A stretch of DNA of 64,000 nt, from positions 1 through 64,000 of the forward strand of contig NZ_JYFE01000074.1 of NCBI RefSeq assembly GCF_000877395.1, in the 5' to 3' direction. The notes under the pieces were generated by a model that saw nothing but the letters and a program-made list of their open reading frames with translations, ran no database searches and had not been told where the DNA came from. Shown one piece after another: positions 8,619-17,503 of the stretch; position 1 is the first letter of the stretch; each line of letters begins with the position of its first letter. A program made the position numbers and the translations under genes. This stretch comes from Jannaschia aquimarina (GTDB lineage Bacteria; Pseudomonadota; Alphaproteobacteria; Rhodobacterales; Rhodobacteraceae).

Positions 8619-9167
8619 TCAGCCCATCTTGCCGTCCAGCGCCTTTCCGAGACGCGGCAGACGGGCGCGGCGCATCATCTGGCGCATCGCCATCTGCTGT
8701 CCCATCTTCTGCGCCCGATCGTGGACCCGACCGGCGACCCGCTCCGCCGCCGCGGCATCGGCAAGCCAGAGATCCATCAGGAAGCCGTCCGGGTCACGCA
8801 GCGCGATTCCCGTTTCCTCCATCTCGGGCCGCGGGAAATCCCGGCGGTTGAACGTGACGAGCGCGTCGGCATGCCCGTCCACGGCCGCGGCGAGAACATG
8901 GATATCGTTCGGATCCGGAAGCCACAGCCGCGCCTCCGTCCCATCGCGGATGCGGACTTCCGCGCGAGGCCAATTCGCCCTCAGCACCGCGATCTCGCCG
9001 CGTGCCTGGGCTTCGGCCCCCTCGCCCAGCTTGGGCGCGGCGCGGGCCCATTCCTCCAGGATCCGCGCGGACCAGAGCGGCTCGAACAGCCCCTCCCCGG
9101 CCACACCTATCAGGATCTCCCGCAGAACGGTCGGGAACAGCACGCAGGCATCCAGCAGGACGCGCAT
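8619..9167 (-). CDS. PIN-domain protein
   Basis: The 182-residue product starts MRVLLDACVLFPTVLREIL, a PIN-domain start with the first catalytic Asp. The later acidic motif DPNDIHVLAAAV near residue 100 is followed by ADALVTFNRRDFP, the typical third strand. PIN domains are Mg-dependent RNases, and many are VapC toxins. No antitoxin-like gene adjoins it: the gene overlaps the RlmI-like methyltransferase stop (TGATG). A C-terminal basic extension MRQMMRRARLPRLGKALDGK is present. A housekeeping RNase role is as likely as a toxin role. Confidence 0.8.
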   Translation of the reverse strand: MRVLLDACVLFPTVLREILIGVAGEGLFEPLWSARILEEWARAAPKLGEGAEAQARGEIAVLRANWPRAEVRIRDGTEARLWLPDPNDIHVLAAAVDGHADALVTFNRRDFPRPEMEETGIALRDPDGFLMDLWLADAAAAERVAGRVHDRAQKMGQQMAMRQMMRRARLPRLGKALDGKMG

Positions 9168-10345
9168 CAGAAAAGCCGGAATGTCAGGGCCTTGAGATAT
9201 CCGCTCTCGCCCAATTGCGGGTGGATCGGATGATCCGGACCCGCGCCGCCGGTTCGCAGGATCTGAGCACCGCGTCCCGCCCGGCCGATCCCCCTGATCG
9301 AGGCGGCCCGGAACTTCTCCAGCCCGGCCGCGTGGGAACAGGAGCAGAGCGTCAGATAGCCGCCCGGCGCCACGAGCGCGGCGGCCAGTCGCGCGACCCG
9401 TTCATAGGCCCGCAGCCCGTTGGTCAGTGCCGATTTCGACGGCGCGAAGGCAGGCGGATCGGCGATCACGACGTCGAACGTCTCTCCGGCGAGGTCGGCC
9501 ATCGCGTCGAAGGCATCCGACCGTCGGGTCTCGAACCGGTCCGAGACGCCGCCCACCTCGGCCCCGCGCCGCGCGAGATCCAGCGCGGCGGCGGAACCGT
9601 CCACGGCCACCGCGCTTTGCGCGCCCCCGGCCAGAGCGGCGAGCGCGAAGCCCCCGACATGAGAGAAAACGTCCAGAACGCGCGCACCCCGCGACAAGCG
9701 CGCGACGAAGGCATGGTTCGGGCGCTGGTCGTAGAAGAGCCCCGTTTTCTGGCCCCCGGTCAGATCGGCGAAGTAGGTCGCGCCGTTCATCTCGACCGGA
9801 ATCGGGCCGTCCATTTCGCCGACCAGCGTTTCGGACACGTCGTCCAGCCCTTCCGCCGCGCGGGCACGACCCGAGGCGGATTTCACGATCCGGTCGATCC
9901 CCAAGTCACGCAGCGCGGTGACGAAATCGTCGATCCGAACCTCCGCCCAGGCGGCATTGGGCTGGATCACGGCGGTATCTCCGAAGCGATCCACGATGAC
10001 GCCGGGCAGCCCATCCGCCTCGGCATGGGCCAGCCGGTAAAACGGCCGATCGTAGAGCCGGTCCCGCATCACGGCCGCGCGGGCGAGGCGCGCCGATATC
10101 CAATCGGCGTCGATCTCCGTTCCCGGCGCATCGAGCACCCGCGCGGGAAGCCGCGACGCCGGCGTCAGGGCGACGGTCGCGAGCGGGGTCCGTTCGGCAT
10201 CTTCAAGATCGACAATGCTGCCGGCCGGCAGCGCCTTTGTCCTGCGGTCGAGGACAAGCTCGTCTGATCGGATCCAGGGAAAGCCCCAGCGGATCCGGCG
10301 AGCATCCGCCTTGGGGCGCAATCGGACGATGGGGCGATCGGTCAT
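9167..10345 (-). CDS. Class I SAM-dependent rRNA methyltransferase, RlmI-like
   Basis: The 392-residue protein has an N-terminal PUA-like RNA-binding region (RRIRWGFPWIRSDELV, about residues 16-31) and a C-terminal Rossmann methyltransferase. Motif I is VLDVFSHVGGFALAAL, motif IV is VIADPPAFAPSK, and motif VI, LTLCSCSHAAG, carries the catalytic Cys expected of m5C enzymes. E. coli RlmI methylates C1962 of 23S rRNA, and this is the likely role. Length matches the family. The stop overlaps the PIN gene start. Confidence 0.9.
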   Translation of the reverse strand: MTDRPIVRLRPKADARRIRWGFPWIRSDELVLDRRTKALPAGSIVDLEDAERTPLATVALTPASRLPARVLDAPGTEIDADWISARLARAAVMRDRLYDRPFYRLAHAEADGLPGVIVDRFGDTAVIQPNAAWAEVRIDDFVTALRDLGIDRIVKSASGRARAAEGLDDVSETLVGEMDGPIPVEMNGATYFADLTGGQKTGLFYDQRPNHAFVARLSRGARVLDVFSHVGGFALAALAGGAQSAVAVDGSAAALDLARRGAEVGGVSDRFETRRSDAFDAMADLAGETFDVVIADPPAFAPSKSALTNGLRAYERVARLAAALVAPGGYLTLCSCSHAAGLEKFRAASIRGIGRAGRGAQILRTGGAGPDHPIHPQLGESGYLKALTFRLF

Positions 10346-10384
10346 GGCGCCGCCCTACCGCGTCGCGGATGCCGGCGCAAAGGC

Positions 10385-10522
10385 TCAGGCGGTGCGGGTA
10401 TCGGGCTGCGGAAGCTCGGCACCGCGAAGGCGCGCGACGAGGCGCAGGATCATGTCGCGGAACACCTGCGCACGCAGGGCGCGGGCTTGCATTTCGATCG
10501 TCAATTCGTCGTGGTGGGTCAT
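10385..10522 (-). CDS. Small conserved-looking protein of 45 residues
   Basis: ATG 10522 is preceded by GGAGAG at a good distance. The product starts MTHHDELTIEMQARALRAQV and continues with an amphipathic helix rich in Arg and Leu, ending in a Pro/Asp tail. Short proteins with a TIEMQARALRAQ-like segment are common in this bacterial family, but I cannot name a function. It lies between the RlmI-like and aldolase genes on the same strand, about 160 bp downstream of the aldolase. Confidence 0.55.
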   Translation of the reverse strand: MTHHDELTIEMQARALRAQVFRDMILRLVARLRGAELPQPDTRTA

Positions 10523-10680
10523 CTGTCTCTCCGTCCTTGGGCGTGCCGCGTGCCGCGTGGCGGTACGCCGCGTTCGGACCGGACCTATGCCGCGGCGCAG
10601 CGGAGTACCAATGCCGGCAGCGCGAAGCCGACTTGCAACAGGCGCAAGCTGACGTGGCGGCCAAGGCGCCGCGGCTCGCC

Positions 10681-11439
10681 TCAGAGATCGCGGATCGCGG
10701 AAGCAGCGGCTCGCGCCCCCTGCAGAATCCAGCCGTGCTCGGACGAGACGACGAATGTCGAGAACCCGTGTTTCTTCCACGCATCCGCTTTCGCGGCATC
10801 GGGAACCCAGGTGACATAGCCCTTGCCCGCGTCGCGACAGGCGGCGCCGCACCGCGCCATGGCCGCATCCAGGTCGGCATTGTCCATCGACGTGTGGCCA
10901 TAGGCCACCGAGAGGTCGGCGGGACCGGCGAACAGCGCGTCGATCCCCTCGGTCGCGGCGATGGCCTCGGCCGCCTCGACGCCTGCCGGCTCTTCGATCT
11001 GGGCGATGACGACGGTCTCCGTCGCCGACCGTACCAGAAGGTCCGGCATCGTCTGCGAGGTGTAGCCGGCCCAGCGGGTCGAGCCGGCATAGCCGCGTCC
11101 GCCCTCACCGAACCGGGCGGCGCGCGCGATGGCTTCGGCCTTGCCGACACTGTCAACATGGGGGACGACGATGCCGGTCGCCCCCAGATCGAGGACGTTC
11201 AGGATCTCGGCCGGGGTCCCCGCACCGATCCGGACCAGCGTCGGAAAATCGCGTGCGCGCGCGACGGCCATACACGCATCCAGAGCGGTCCGGTCGAAGG
11301 GCGCATGTTCGGCATCGAGCACCACGAAATCGAGGCCAGACAGGATCAGAATTTCCAGCGCCACATGGCTGGGAGTCTTCATGAACGTGCCGACCAGCCT
11401 TTCCCCGCTGCGCAGCCTCGATCCGAAATCGTTACTCAT
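10681..11439 (-). CDS. HpcH/HpaI family aldolase
   Basis: The 252-residue class II (metal-dependent) aldolase starts MSNDFGSRLRSGERLVGTFM, with GGAGGG upstream of ATG 11439. Family motifs are FVVLDAEHAPFDR, VVIAQIEEPAGVEAAE (metal-binding Glu) and LFAGPADLSVAYG (metal-binding Asp). Such enzymes cleave 2-oxo-3-deoxy or 4-hydroxy-2-oxo acids to pyruvate plus an aldehyde. The exact substrate cannot be read, and no catabolic operon surrounds it. The frame is open upstream of this start, but with no family similarity. Confidence 0.88.
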   Translation of the reverse strand: MSNDFGSRLRSGERLVGTFMKTPSHVALEILILSGLDFVVLDAEHAPFDRTALDACMAVARARDFPTLVRIGAGTPAEILNVLDLGATGIVVPHVDSVGKAEAIARAARFGEGGRGYAGSTRWAGYTSQTMPDLLVRSATETVVIAQIEEPAGVEAAEAIAATEGIDALFAGPADLSVAYGHTSMDNADLDAAMARCGAACRDAGKGYVTWVPDAAKADAWKKHGFSTFVVSSEHGWILQGARAAASAIRDL

Positions 11440-11673
11440 GACAGCCCTCCCCATTCGGTTGAGACCGTCGCAGGACGCGGCGCTCAAGGCAACTGCGGGG
11501 CGCTCGTGACGTGAACCGGGCAGAGTGGCGGTCCGTAGTCGGAGCGTCATTTCGTCCGTCCTAGGATCGTGCGGAAGGGCGGCGCACGCGCCGTCCGCCG
11601 TTCCGAGCCTGATCGTCGCGGGCGCCGGGTTTTGCGCGCCGATCAGGGAAGACGCCTGACAGCCCGCCCCTGA

Positions 11674-12825
11674 TCAGGACGCCAAGTCCGAAAGATCGGG
11701 CAGGTCCGGAAGGTCTGGAAGCCCCGGCTCCGCCGGTGCGATCGGCGAGGGGCTTCCCATGCGTGGCGCAGGAACGGGGGGCGTGGTCCGGGTCATCGCG
11801 GGACCGGACGAGGCCGGATCGGATGTCTTCGGGCTGACCGGATCGGCAGATCCCGCCTTCGTCCCGGAGGGATCTAGGAGCTTGATCGCCCGTCGGCCTG
11901 CCGATTGCCCCAGTTTGCCGGGGACGCCGTGCAGGGCGCAGGCGCGCGGCGAAGGTGTGCTGCCGCCCAGACGTCCGCCGCGCAGGGTCAGGCCACTCAC
12001 GGCATCCGGCGTCAGCGCGATCGTGTCGCCCACCTTCAGATCGAGCATCTGCGACAAGGGGATGGTGACCGTCGGAAGGACAGCCTCCAGGCGGACGCGG
12101 GCGGACAGAAGAACCTCCTGCGGGTCGCTGCGTTTGGCGGGCGTTTTGGTGTCCCGACCCTTTCCAGCGGCCTTGCCCCCATCGGATTTCGGGGCGGGCA
12201 GCGCGGATTTCGGCCGGTCCGGCAGCAAGATGTCGAGCGTTGCCTCGCGCGCCCCGTCCACGAAACTCACGGTGAGCCGGGCATGGACGATCACCGGCGC
12301 CTCGATCGCACGGGCGACCGGACCGGCGTCGATGTGGAAGGCACCCGCATCCGGCGCGGGGATCGGCGCTGACGGGACGCGCTCGGAGGTCGAGGCGAGC
12401 AGGGTCGACACGAAGGGCCGCGCGAGCGTCGCGTCGATCCGGGTCGGAATGCGGGCCGGGCGCGCGACAGCCTCTACCCGCCCGAGGGTCTGCACTTCGA
12501 CCAGGGCATCGACCAGTTGAGGCGCCAGCGCCACCGCGCCCGCAAGCCCCTCCCCTCGGCCCGACGGCAGCGGCAGGATCAGGGCGCGGTCCGGGATGGC
12601 AGCAAAGGCTTCGGCGTGAGGAAGCCGCACCGACCGGACCCCGCCGACCGAGAGTTCGAGCCCCTTGAGTGCCGCGCCAGTCCGCTCCGCCGCGGCGGAC
12701 AAGGCCTGGGCCAGACCGGGAACGACCTCTTCCTCCGCAGCGGTGCCGTCCGCGTTGCCGCCGGCATCAGGATCGGCAAGGCCGGCCATCCGGCGCAGGA
12801 TTGATGGAGGGGAATCGGTCGACAT
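11674..12825 (-). CDS. FliM/FliN-like SpoA-domain protein outside a flagellar cluster
   Basis: The 383-residue protein has a SpoA (FliMN_C)-type region at about residues 240-320, with TVTIPLSQMLDLKVGDTIALTP and GKLGQSAGRRAIKLL. This is the fold of flagellar switch and type III secretion C-ring proteins. The N-terminal half resembles the FliM core only weakly. A Lys/Pro-rich linker lies near residues 205-230, and the tail ends in a DLPDLPDLSDL repeat. No flagellar gene is nearby. It follows the SLC5-histidine kinase gene by 61 bp on the same strand. It may be a switch variant or a signalling adaptor. Confidence 0.75.
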   Translation of the reverse strand: MSTDSPPSILRRMAGLADPDAGGNADGTAAEEEVVPGLAQALSAAAERTGAALKGLELSVGGVRSVRLPHAEAFAAIPDRALILPLPSGRGEGLAGAVALAPQLVDALVEVQTLGRVEAVARPARIPTRIDATLARPFVSTLLASTSERVPSAPIPAPDAGAFHIDAGPVARAIEAPVIVHARLTVSFVDGAREATLDILLPDRPKSALPAPKSDGGKAAGKGRDTKTPAKRSDPQEVLLSARVRLEAVLPTVTIPLSQMLDLKVGDTIALTPDAVSGLTLRGGRLGGSTPSPRACALHGVPGKLGQSAGRRAIKLLDPSGTKAGSADPVSPKTSDPASSGPAMTRTTPPVPAPRMGSPSPIAPAEPGLPDLPDLPDLSDLAS

Positions 12826-12849
12826 AATTCTCGCGCAGGATGGTCGCCT

Positions 12850-12866
12850 CCTTCTGGCCCAGAAGG
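12850..12866 (-). promoter_or_regulatory. Hairpin abutting the ribosome binding site of the SpoA-domain gene
   Basis: A 17-bp inverted repeat with 8-bp arms (CCTTCTGG and its complement) lies in the 61-bp gap between the histidine kinase and the SpoA gene. On the minus strand its 3' arm runs directly into the GGAGG sequence at plus 12847-12851. Folding could therefore hide part of the ribosome binding site. It has no T-run, so it is not an obvious terminator. The GGAGG-to-ATG distance is long (about 21 nt), which weakens the case. Confidence 0.35.
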
Positions 12867-12886
12867 GTTAACAAACCCCTGCGACT

Positions 12887-15547
12887 TCACTCCGCCGCCT
12901 GGGCGGAGGCGATGGCACCGGGCAGGCTCACCCGGAAGGCCGCACCGCCCATATCGGCGACGTAGTCGATCTCTCCACCGAGCCGCGCGACGATTTCGCG
13001 ACAGATCGCAAGGCCGAGGCCCGCCCCGCCGGCGGCTGTATGATCGCCAAGGCGCGCGAACTTCTCGAAGATCACCGCCTGATCGCGCGGCGCGATACCG
13101 GAGCCATTGTCGACGACGTCGACCACGAGCGTGTCGCCCTCGGTCTCCGTACGGATCTCCAGCGTCGGCTGATCCGCGTCGCAATACTTCGCGGCATTCG
13201 CGATGAGGTTGATGAAGACCTGCGCCAGCCGGTCCGCGTCGGTCACCAGCGCGATCTCTTCGGCGGTGCGGTCGCGGATGATGGCCAGCCTCCGATCCGG
13301 CGCGGCTGCGGTCACGGCGCGGTCGAGGACATCGCGCAGAAGAACCCGGCCGAGGCTCAGCTCGATCTGGCCGCTTTCGAGCACGCCCAGATCCAGCAGA
13401 TCGTCCAGCAGCCGCGTCAGGCGGCGGCTCTCGTCCAGCACGATGCCCGCATAGCGCATCCGCTGCTCTTCGGTCAGACCCTCGGACTGAAGGATCTCCG
13501 AGAAGGCGCGGATCGAGGTCATCGGGGTGCGTAACTCGTGGCTCACCTGACCAAGGAAGGCATCCTTCTGGGCGGAAAGCCGGGTGAGCTTGGCATTCGC
13601 CTCGCGCAGATCGCGCGCCGTGCGGCCCAGCTCGGCCGATTTCTCTTCCAGCCGCGCGGAATATTCGACGATCTGGGCGGTCTCGTCGGCGACGGCGATC
13701 AGGTCGGCGACCGAAACGGTGCCTTCCTTGGTCGCGCCTGCCACCATGGCATGGGCCGTCGCCGCACCGACCGATCCGGCAAGGCGCCGCTCGAGTTCCT
13801 CCAGCAGACCGGGGGTCACCTCCGGCGGATGCCCCGCGCGCCCCTGAGAGTCGGCCTCGGCAGCGAAGATCGCGCGCGCCTGGCCGAAGCCGAGGATCCG
13901 CTGCGCCATCACCAGGAGGTCGTCCGCATGAGCCTCGGCGCGACGGCGCCGGGAGGCAGCCGTGCGATCCAGAACGTGCACGAACCGCGACGCCTGAACC
14001 TGCTCCAGAGCATCGGGGCGGGTGGACAGAGAGACCACACAGAGAATGGCGAGGTTCGCCCCGAGCGACAGAAGCAGTGTCGTGACGAGGGGATCGCTAT
14101 CGAGGCCAAACATGCCCTGGGGCCGAAGCCAGGCGATGCCGAAGGGCCCCTCGCTCAGGAGGGCGGCGAGGACCGGCCCCTCGAAAACCGGGAGCAGCAT
14201 CGTCCACGCCCAGATCGCGAAGCCAGCGCCGATGCCGGCGGCCGCCCCCTGCCGCGTCGCCCCTTCCCAGTTCAGGCCGAGAACCACGGCGGGCAGCACC
14301 TGCGCCATGCCGACAAAGGAGATCAGCCCGATTGAGGCGAGGGCCGCAGTCCCTCCGGTGGCCTCGTAGTATACCCAACCCAGCGCAAGGACGACGACGA
14401 TCGCGCCGCGCCGCGCTCGCAGGACGATCTCGCGCACATCCCCCGAGATCGTGGCCCCGCTGCGGTCGTCCTGCCCCGCAAGCCAAAGCGGTATCACGAC
14501 ATGGTTCGACAGCATCGTCGCGAGTGCGACGGCCGCGACGATCACCATGGACGTCGCCGACGAAAAGCCGCCGAGAAAGGCGAGCAGCGCAAGGCCGTCC
14601 CATCCCTCCGACAACGGCAGATCCAGCACGTAGAGGTCCGGATTGCCGTCCGGCAGGCGCGCCAGTCCGGTCACCGCGATCGGCACGACGAACAGGCACA
14701 TCGCGAGGAGATAGGCGGGGAAGGCCCAGGAGGCCGTGGCGAGCCAACGCTCTCCCTCCGGCTCTCCGGTCGTCTCGACCACGAGGACGTGGAACATCCG
14801 AGGCAAGCAGATGACAGCCGCCGCGGACGTGAAGATCAGCCCGGCCCACCGGCCCGGACCCGACTGCCAATCGGAGACAGGCGAAGCCGCGATCGCCTCG
14901 ATGGTCGCGCCGATCCCACCGTTCAGCCCCCAGGTCACGAAGATGCCCACGGCCAGAAGGGCCACCAGCTTCACGACCGCCTCGACCGCGATGGCAGCGA
15001 CGATGCCTTCGTGGCGCTCTCCGGCATCCAGACGCCGGGTGCCGAACAGGATCGTGAAGAATGCCAGCCCCGCCGCGACGACGAAGGCCGTGACGGCCGC
15101 ATCCGGTCCGGTGGCCCCGAACGCGCCCAGCGACAGGGTCACGGATTGGAGCTGGAGCGCGATGTAGGGCGTGGTTCCCACGACGGCGACCAGCGTGACG
15201 AGCGCGGCCAGCCCGCTCGACTTGCCGTAGCGCGACGAGACGAGGTCAGCGATCGAAGTGATCCGCTCTGCCCGTCCGATGGCCACCAGCTTGCGCAGCA
15301 AGAGCCACCAGCCGATCAGGACCAGGGTCGGCCCCAGATAGATCGTCATGAACTCCAGGCCCGAGCGCGCCGCGTAGCCGACCGCGCCATAAAACGTCCA
15401 GGCCGTGCAGTAGACCGACAGCGACAGGGTGTAGACAGCCGGCCCGCGGAACAGGCCGCGACCCGCGCGACGCTCTGCCGCGAAGGCGACCGCGAACAGA
15501 AAGGCCGCGTAGGCCAGACAGGTCAGGACGAGCAGGTTGCCGGTCAT
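12887..15547 (-). CDS. SLC5 transporter-fused sensor histidine kinase (CrbS/CbrA type)
   Basis: The 886-residue protein has an N-terminal sodium:solute symporter domain with about 13 membrane segments (residues 1-500), including VYCTAWTFYGAVGYAARSG and GGFSSATSMVIVAAVALATM. A cytosolic linker and a short coiled coil follow, then a histidine kinase. H-box LGQVSHELRTPMTSIRAFSEIL, N-box FINLIANAAKY, G1 VVDNGSGIAP and G2 GGAGLGLAICREI are all intact. No PAS domain is obvious. CrbS homologues control acs in response to acetate. ATG 15547 overlaps the stop of the small membrane protein gene (ATGA). Confidence 0.9.
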   Translation of the reverse strand: MTGNLLVLTCLAYAAFLFAVAFAAERRAGRGLFRGPAVYTLSLSVYCTAWTFYGAVGYAARSGLEFMTIYLGPTLVLIGWWLLLRKLVAIGRAERITSIADLVSSRYGKSSGLAALVTLVAVVGTTPYIALQLQSVTLSLGAFGATGPDAAVTAFVVAAGLAFFTILFGTRRLDAGERHEGIVAAIAVEAVVKLVALLAVGIFVTWGLNGGIGATIEAIAASPVSDWQSGPGRWAGLIFTSAAAVICLPRMFHVLVVETTGEPEGERWLATASWAFPAYLLAMCLFVVPIAVTGLARLPDGNPDLYVLDLPLSEGWDGLALLAFLGGFSSATSMVIVAAVALATMLSNHVVIPLWLAGQDDRSGATISGDVREIVLRARRGAIVVVLALGWVYYEATGGTAALASIGLISFVGMAQVLPAVVLGLNWEGATRQGAAAGIGAGFAIWAWTMLLPVFEGPVLAALLSEGPFGIAWLRPQGMFGLDSDPLVTTLLLSLGANLAILCVVSLSTRPDALEQVQASRFVHVLDRTAASRRRRAEAHADDLLVMAQRILGFGQARAIFAAEADSQGRAGHPPEVTPGLLEELERRLAGSVGAATAHAMVAGATKEGTVSVADLIAVADETAQIVEYSARLEEKSAELGRTARDLREANAKLTRLSAQKDAFLGQVSHELRTPMTSIRAFSEILQSEGLTEEQRMRYAGIVLDESRRLTRLLDDLLDLGVLESGQIELSLGRVLLRDVLDRAVTAAAPDRRLAIIRDRTAEEIALVTDADRLAQVFINLIANAAKYCDADQPTLEIRTETEGDTLVVDVVDNGSGIAPRDQAVIFEKFARLGDHTAAGGAGLGLAICREIVARLGGEIDYVADMGGAAFRVSLPGAIASAQAAE

Positions 15548-15771
15548 GTCTCGTCGCCGGGCGGTGTCCGGAGGAAGGACCGCGCAACGAGGAATGCGAG
15601 GACGACAAGGATGAAAAGCGCGCCGAAGAGATAGAGCAACCATGGCGCCGTCGCCCCCTTACCGGCGGCGCCCGAAAGCAGCAGATCCGGTGCGATCAGA
15701 AGGGCGAGGCCGAGAACCGGCAGGAGACGAGCCGCATCCGCGACCCGGCGCGGCGCCTTGGGCGCGCTCAT
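15544..15771 (-). CDS. Two-helix small membrane protein
   Basis: The 75-residue protein has two hydrophobic segments, LLPVLGLALLIAPDLLLSG and APWLLYLFGALFILVVLAFL, with charged ends. It overlaps the response regulator stop upstream and the kinase start downstream, both by ATGA, so all three are translationally coupled. Small membrane partners of SLC5-type transporters (DUF485/DUF4212-like) are known, but I see no clear signature. A role in assembly or gating of the sensor is inferred only from position. Confidence 0.75.
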   Translation of the reverse strand: MSAPKAPRRVADAARLLPVLGLALLIAPDLLLSGAAGKGATAPWLLYLFGALFILVVLAFLVARSFLRTPPGDET

Positions 15772-16145
15772 GCGGAGGGGGCGAGCGCGCGCACGGCGTC
15801 GAGCAGCTCGGTGTTCGAGAAGGGCTTGGTCATGAAGCGATCCACGCCCAGCGCCTCGGCTCGTTCCCTGTCCTTGGCCTGTCCCTTCGCCGTCAGCATC
15901 AGGACAGGCAGGTCCGGCCGCGGCCCGGCCCGGATGCCACCCAGGATGTCGAAGCCCGACCGTCCCGGCAGCATCACGTCCAGGACCACGACGTCCGGCG
16001 CGTGTCTCTCGACCGCCGCAACGGCCGTAGCCCCATCGTGGTGCGTCGAGACGTGCCAGCCGTCCCGGCCCAGGATGAACGCCAGGGCCGTGGCGATGTT
16101 CGGTTCATCCTCGATCAGCAAGATATGGCGCGGCGCGTCGCTCAT
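15768..16145 (-). CDS. Receiver-only response regulator
   Basis: The 125-residue protein is a single CheY-like receiver. Acidic pocket residues are in HILLIEDEPN, the phosphoacceptor Asp in VVVLDVMLPGRSG near residue 51, Thr in LMLTAKGQAKDRE, and Lys in FMTKPFSNTEL. No output domain is encoded, unlike CrbR-type partners that carry a LuxR HTH. GGGAGG precedes ATG 16145. It lies 33 bp after the ScfR gene and is coupled to the membrane protein and kinase. It is probably the partner of the kinase or part of a phosphorelay. Confidence 0.9.
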   Translation of the reverse strand: MSDAPRHILLIEDEPNIATALAFILGRDGWHVSTHHDGATAVAAVERHAPDVVVLDVMLPGRSGFDILGGIRAGPRPDLPVLMLTAKGQAKDRERAEALGVDRFMTKPFSNTELLDAVRALAPSA

Positions 16146-16178
16146 TCCCCGTCCTCCCCCGGGTATCATGTCCCCGCT

Positions 16179-17411
16179 CTAGTCGCCCTGTCCAGCTTGC
16201 ACGCCCGAAAGGAGGGAGGGTTCACGGCGGGCCGGGCACGTCTGGCGCGGGCAGACCCGGCATCCGGGGCCGACGCCGAGCGGCTCCTCGGCGCCCGACG
16301 TCCGCGTGACGAGCATGGTCGCCTCCAGAACGGGATGGCCGCCCGCATGGCCAACCACCTCCGCGGTCGCCGTGGCGTGCCAATTGGCGCCGTCCGGAGT
16401 CTGAAGGACGCAATCGACCGGATGCAGGGGCCGACTGAAGGCGGCGTAGACAGGCCAGAGCGGGCAACCTGCACCGATCACCGGCAAGGGAAAGCCCGCA
16501 ACCGGCCGGCGCAGCGTCAGGGCGCCAGACGCGTCGACAACCACCAGCCCCCGCGCGGGGTCCGTCGCCGCCAGACGGCGCAGGACACGCGACAACGGCT
16601 GACCCGATCGGCGGGCGATCTGCGACGGGGTACCGTCGAGCATGGCTATCGGAAGCGCTTGGGCATCGTCCGCCTCGCGGGCAAGACGGGCCTCGGCCAG
16701 AGGCCGGGCAGAATGCGGAAGGCCATCGAGGAGCCTCGTACGCGCTTCCCCCTCCGGCGGGTCCCCCCGGACCGGATCGAGCGCTGCGGCGACGGCCTCT
16801 GCGGGTGCGGGGGAATCGCCATCGGGCTGGCGGTCGAAATAGGCGACGATCGCCTCGGTCGCTTCGGCGAGGCGACGGCTCTCGCCATCGAGATTGGCGT
16901 GGAACCGACCGCGCCAAATCGGCTCCAGATCCGGAGTCTGCGCGAGGATCGCCGTCGTCGACCGGATCGACGCGACGGTAGAAAGGACCTCATGCATGGC
17001 ATCCGCCAGCGCCGGATCGTGGATCATCCGGTCCGAAAGGGCGGCGATCCGGTCCCGCGCACGCTCCAGGTCGCGCGCCTGCCCGGCGATCAGGCGAGCC
17101 CAGCCCGGATGGCGGGCCACGAGATCGGAGGCGTGGGTCACCTCTTCGGCGGACAGACCGGCCGCACCGGCAGCCGCCTCGACCGCCGCCACGAGCGGGC
17201 CGTCGGCCTCCTCGGAAAGCGAGTCGCGGGAGACGTCGAGAACGCCGGCGAGCTTGCCCAGGAGCGCGCCGCCGATGGGCCGCTTCCCCCCTTCGATGAG
17301 GGCGAGATAGCTGGGCGAGATCCCCGCGGCCTGCGCGACCTCGCGCTGTTTGAGACCGGATGCCAGTCTGCGATCCCGGATCCGGGCTCCTGTCGGTTTT
17401 ATCCGCGCCAC
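16179..17411 (-). CDS. ScfR-type short-chain fatty-acyl transcriptional regulator (XRE family)
   Basis: The 410-residue regulator has an N-terminal XRE helix-turn-helix (LKQREVAQAAGISPSYLALIEGG, residues about 20-42) and a long middle domain. The C-terminal ScfR/DUF2083 region (CPLWPVYAAFSRPLHPVD) ends in the Cys cluster GCRVCPRQTCPARREPSLL. RamB and PccR of this family sense acyl-CoA states and control acetate or propionate genes. The start is GTG 17411 with AAGGAG 6 bp upstream; ARIKPTGARIRDRR is the usual N-terminus. It is divergent from the ABC-acs arm and leads the kinase arm. Confidence 0.9.
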   Translation of the reverse strand: MARIKPTGARIRDRRLASGLKQREVAQAAGISPSYLALIEGGKRPIGGALLGKLAGVLDVSRDSLSEEADGPLVAAVEAAAGAAGLSAEEVTHASDLVARHPGWARLIAGQARDLERARDRIAALSDRMIHDPALADAMHEVLSTVASIRSTTAILAQTPDLEPIWRGRFHANLDGESRRLAEATEAIVAYFDRQPDGDSPAPAEAVAAALDPVRGDPPEGEARTRLLDGLPHSARPLAEARLAREADDAQALPIAMLDGTPSQIARRSGQPLSRVLRRLAATDPARGLVVVDASGALTLRRPVAGFPLPVIGAGCPLWPVYAAFSRPLHPVDCVLQTPDGANWHATATAEVVGHAGGHPVLEATMLVTRTSGAEEPLGVGPGCRVCPRQTCPARREPSLLSGVQAGQGD

Positions 17412-17503
17412 CGATTCTCCTTTTGCGGGCTGGTCTTTGCCGCGCGCGCGAAGGCGGGATCGCCGCATCCGCGCGCAAACCTCTTTACAACGCCTCGCGA
17501 TGA

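Noticed and set aside
8619-9167. VapBC toxin-antitoxin pair
   Set aside because: The PIN gene has no adjacent small antitoxin gene and overlaps a methyltransferase gene instead.
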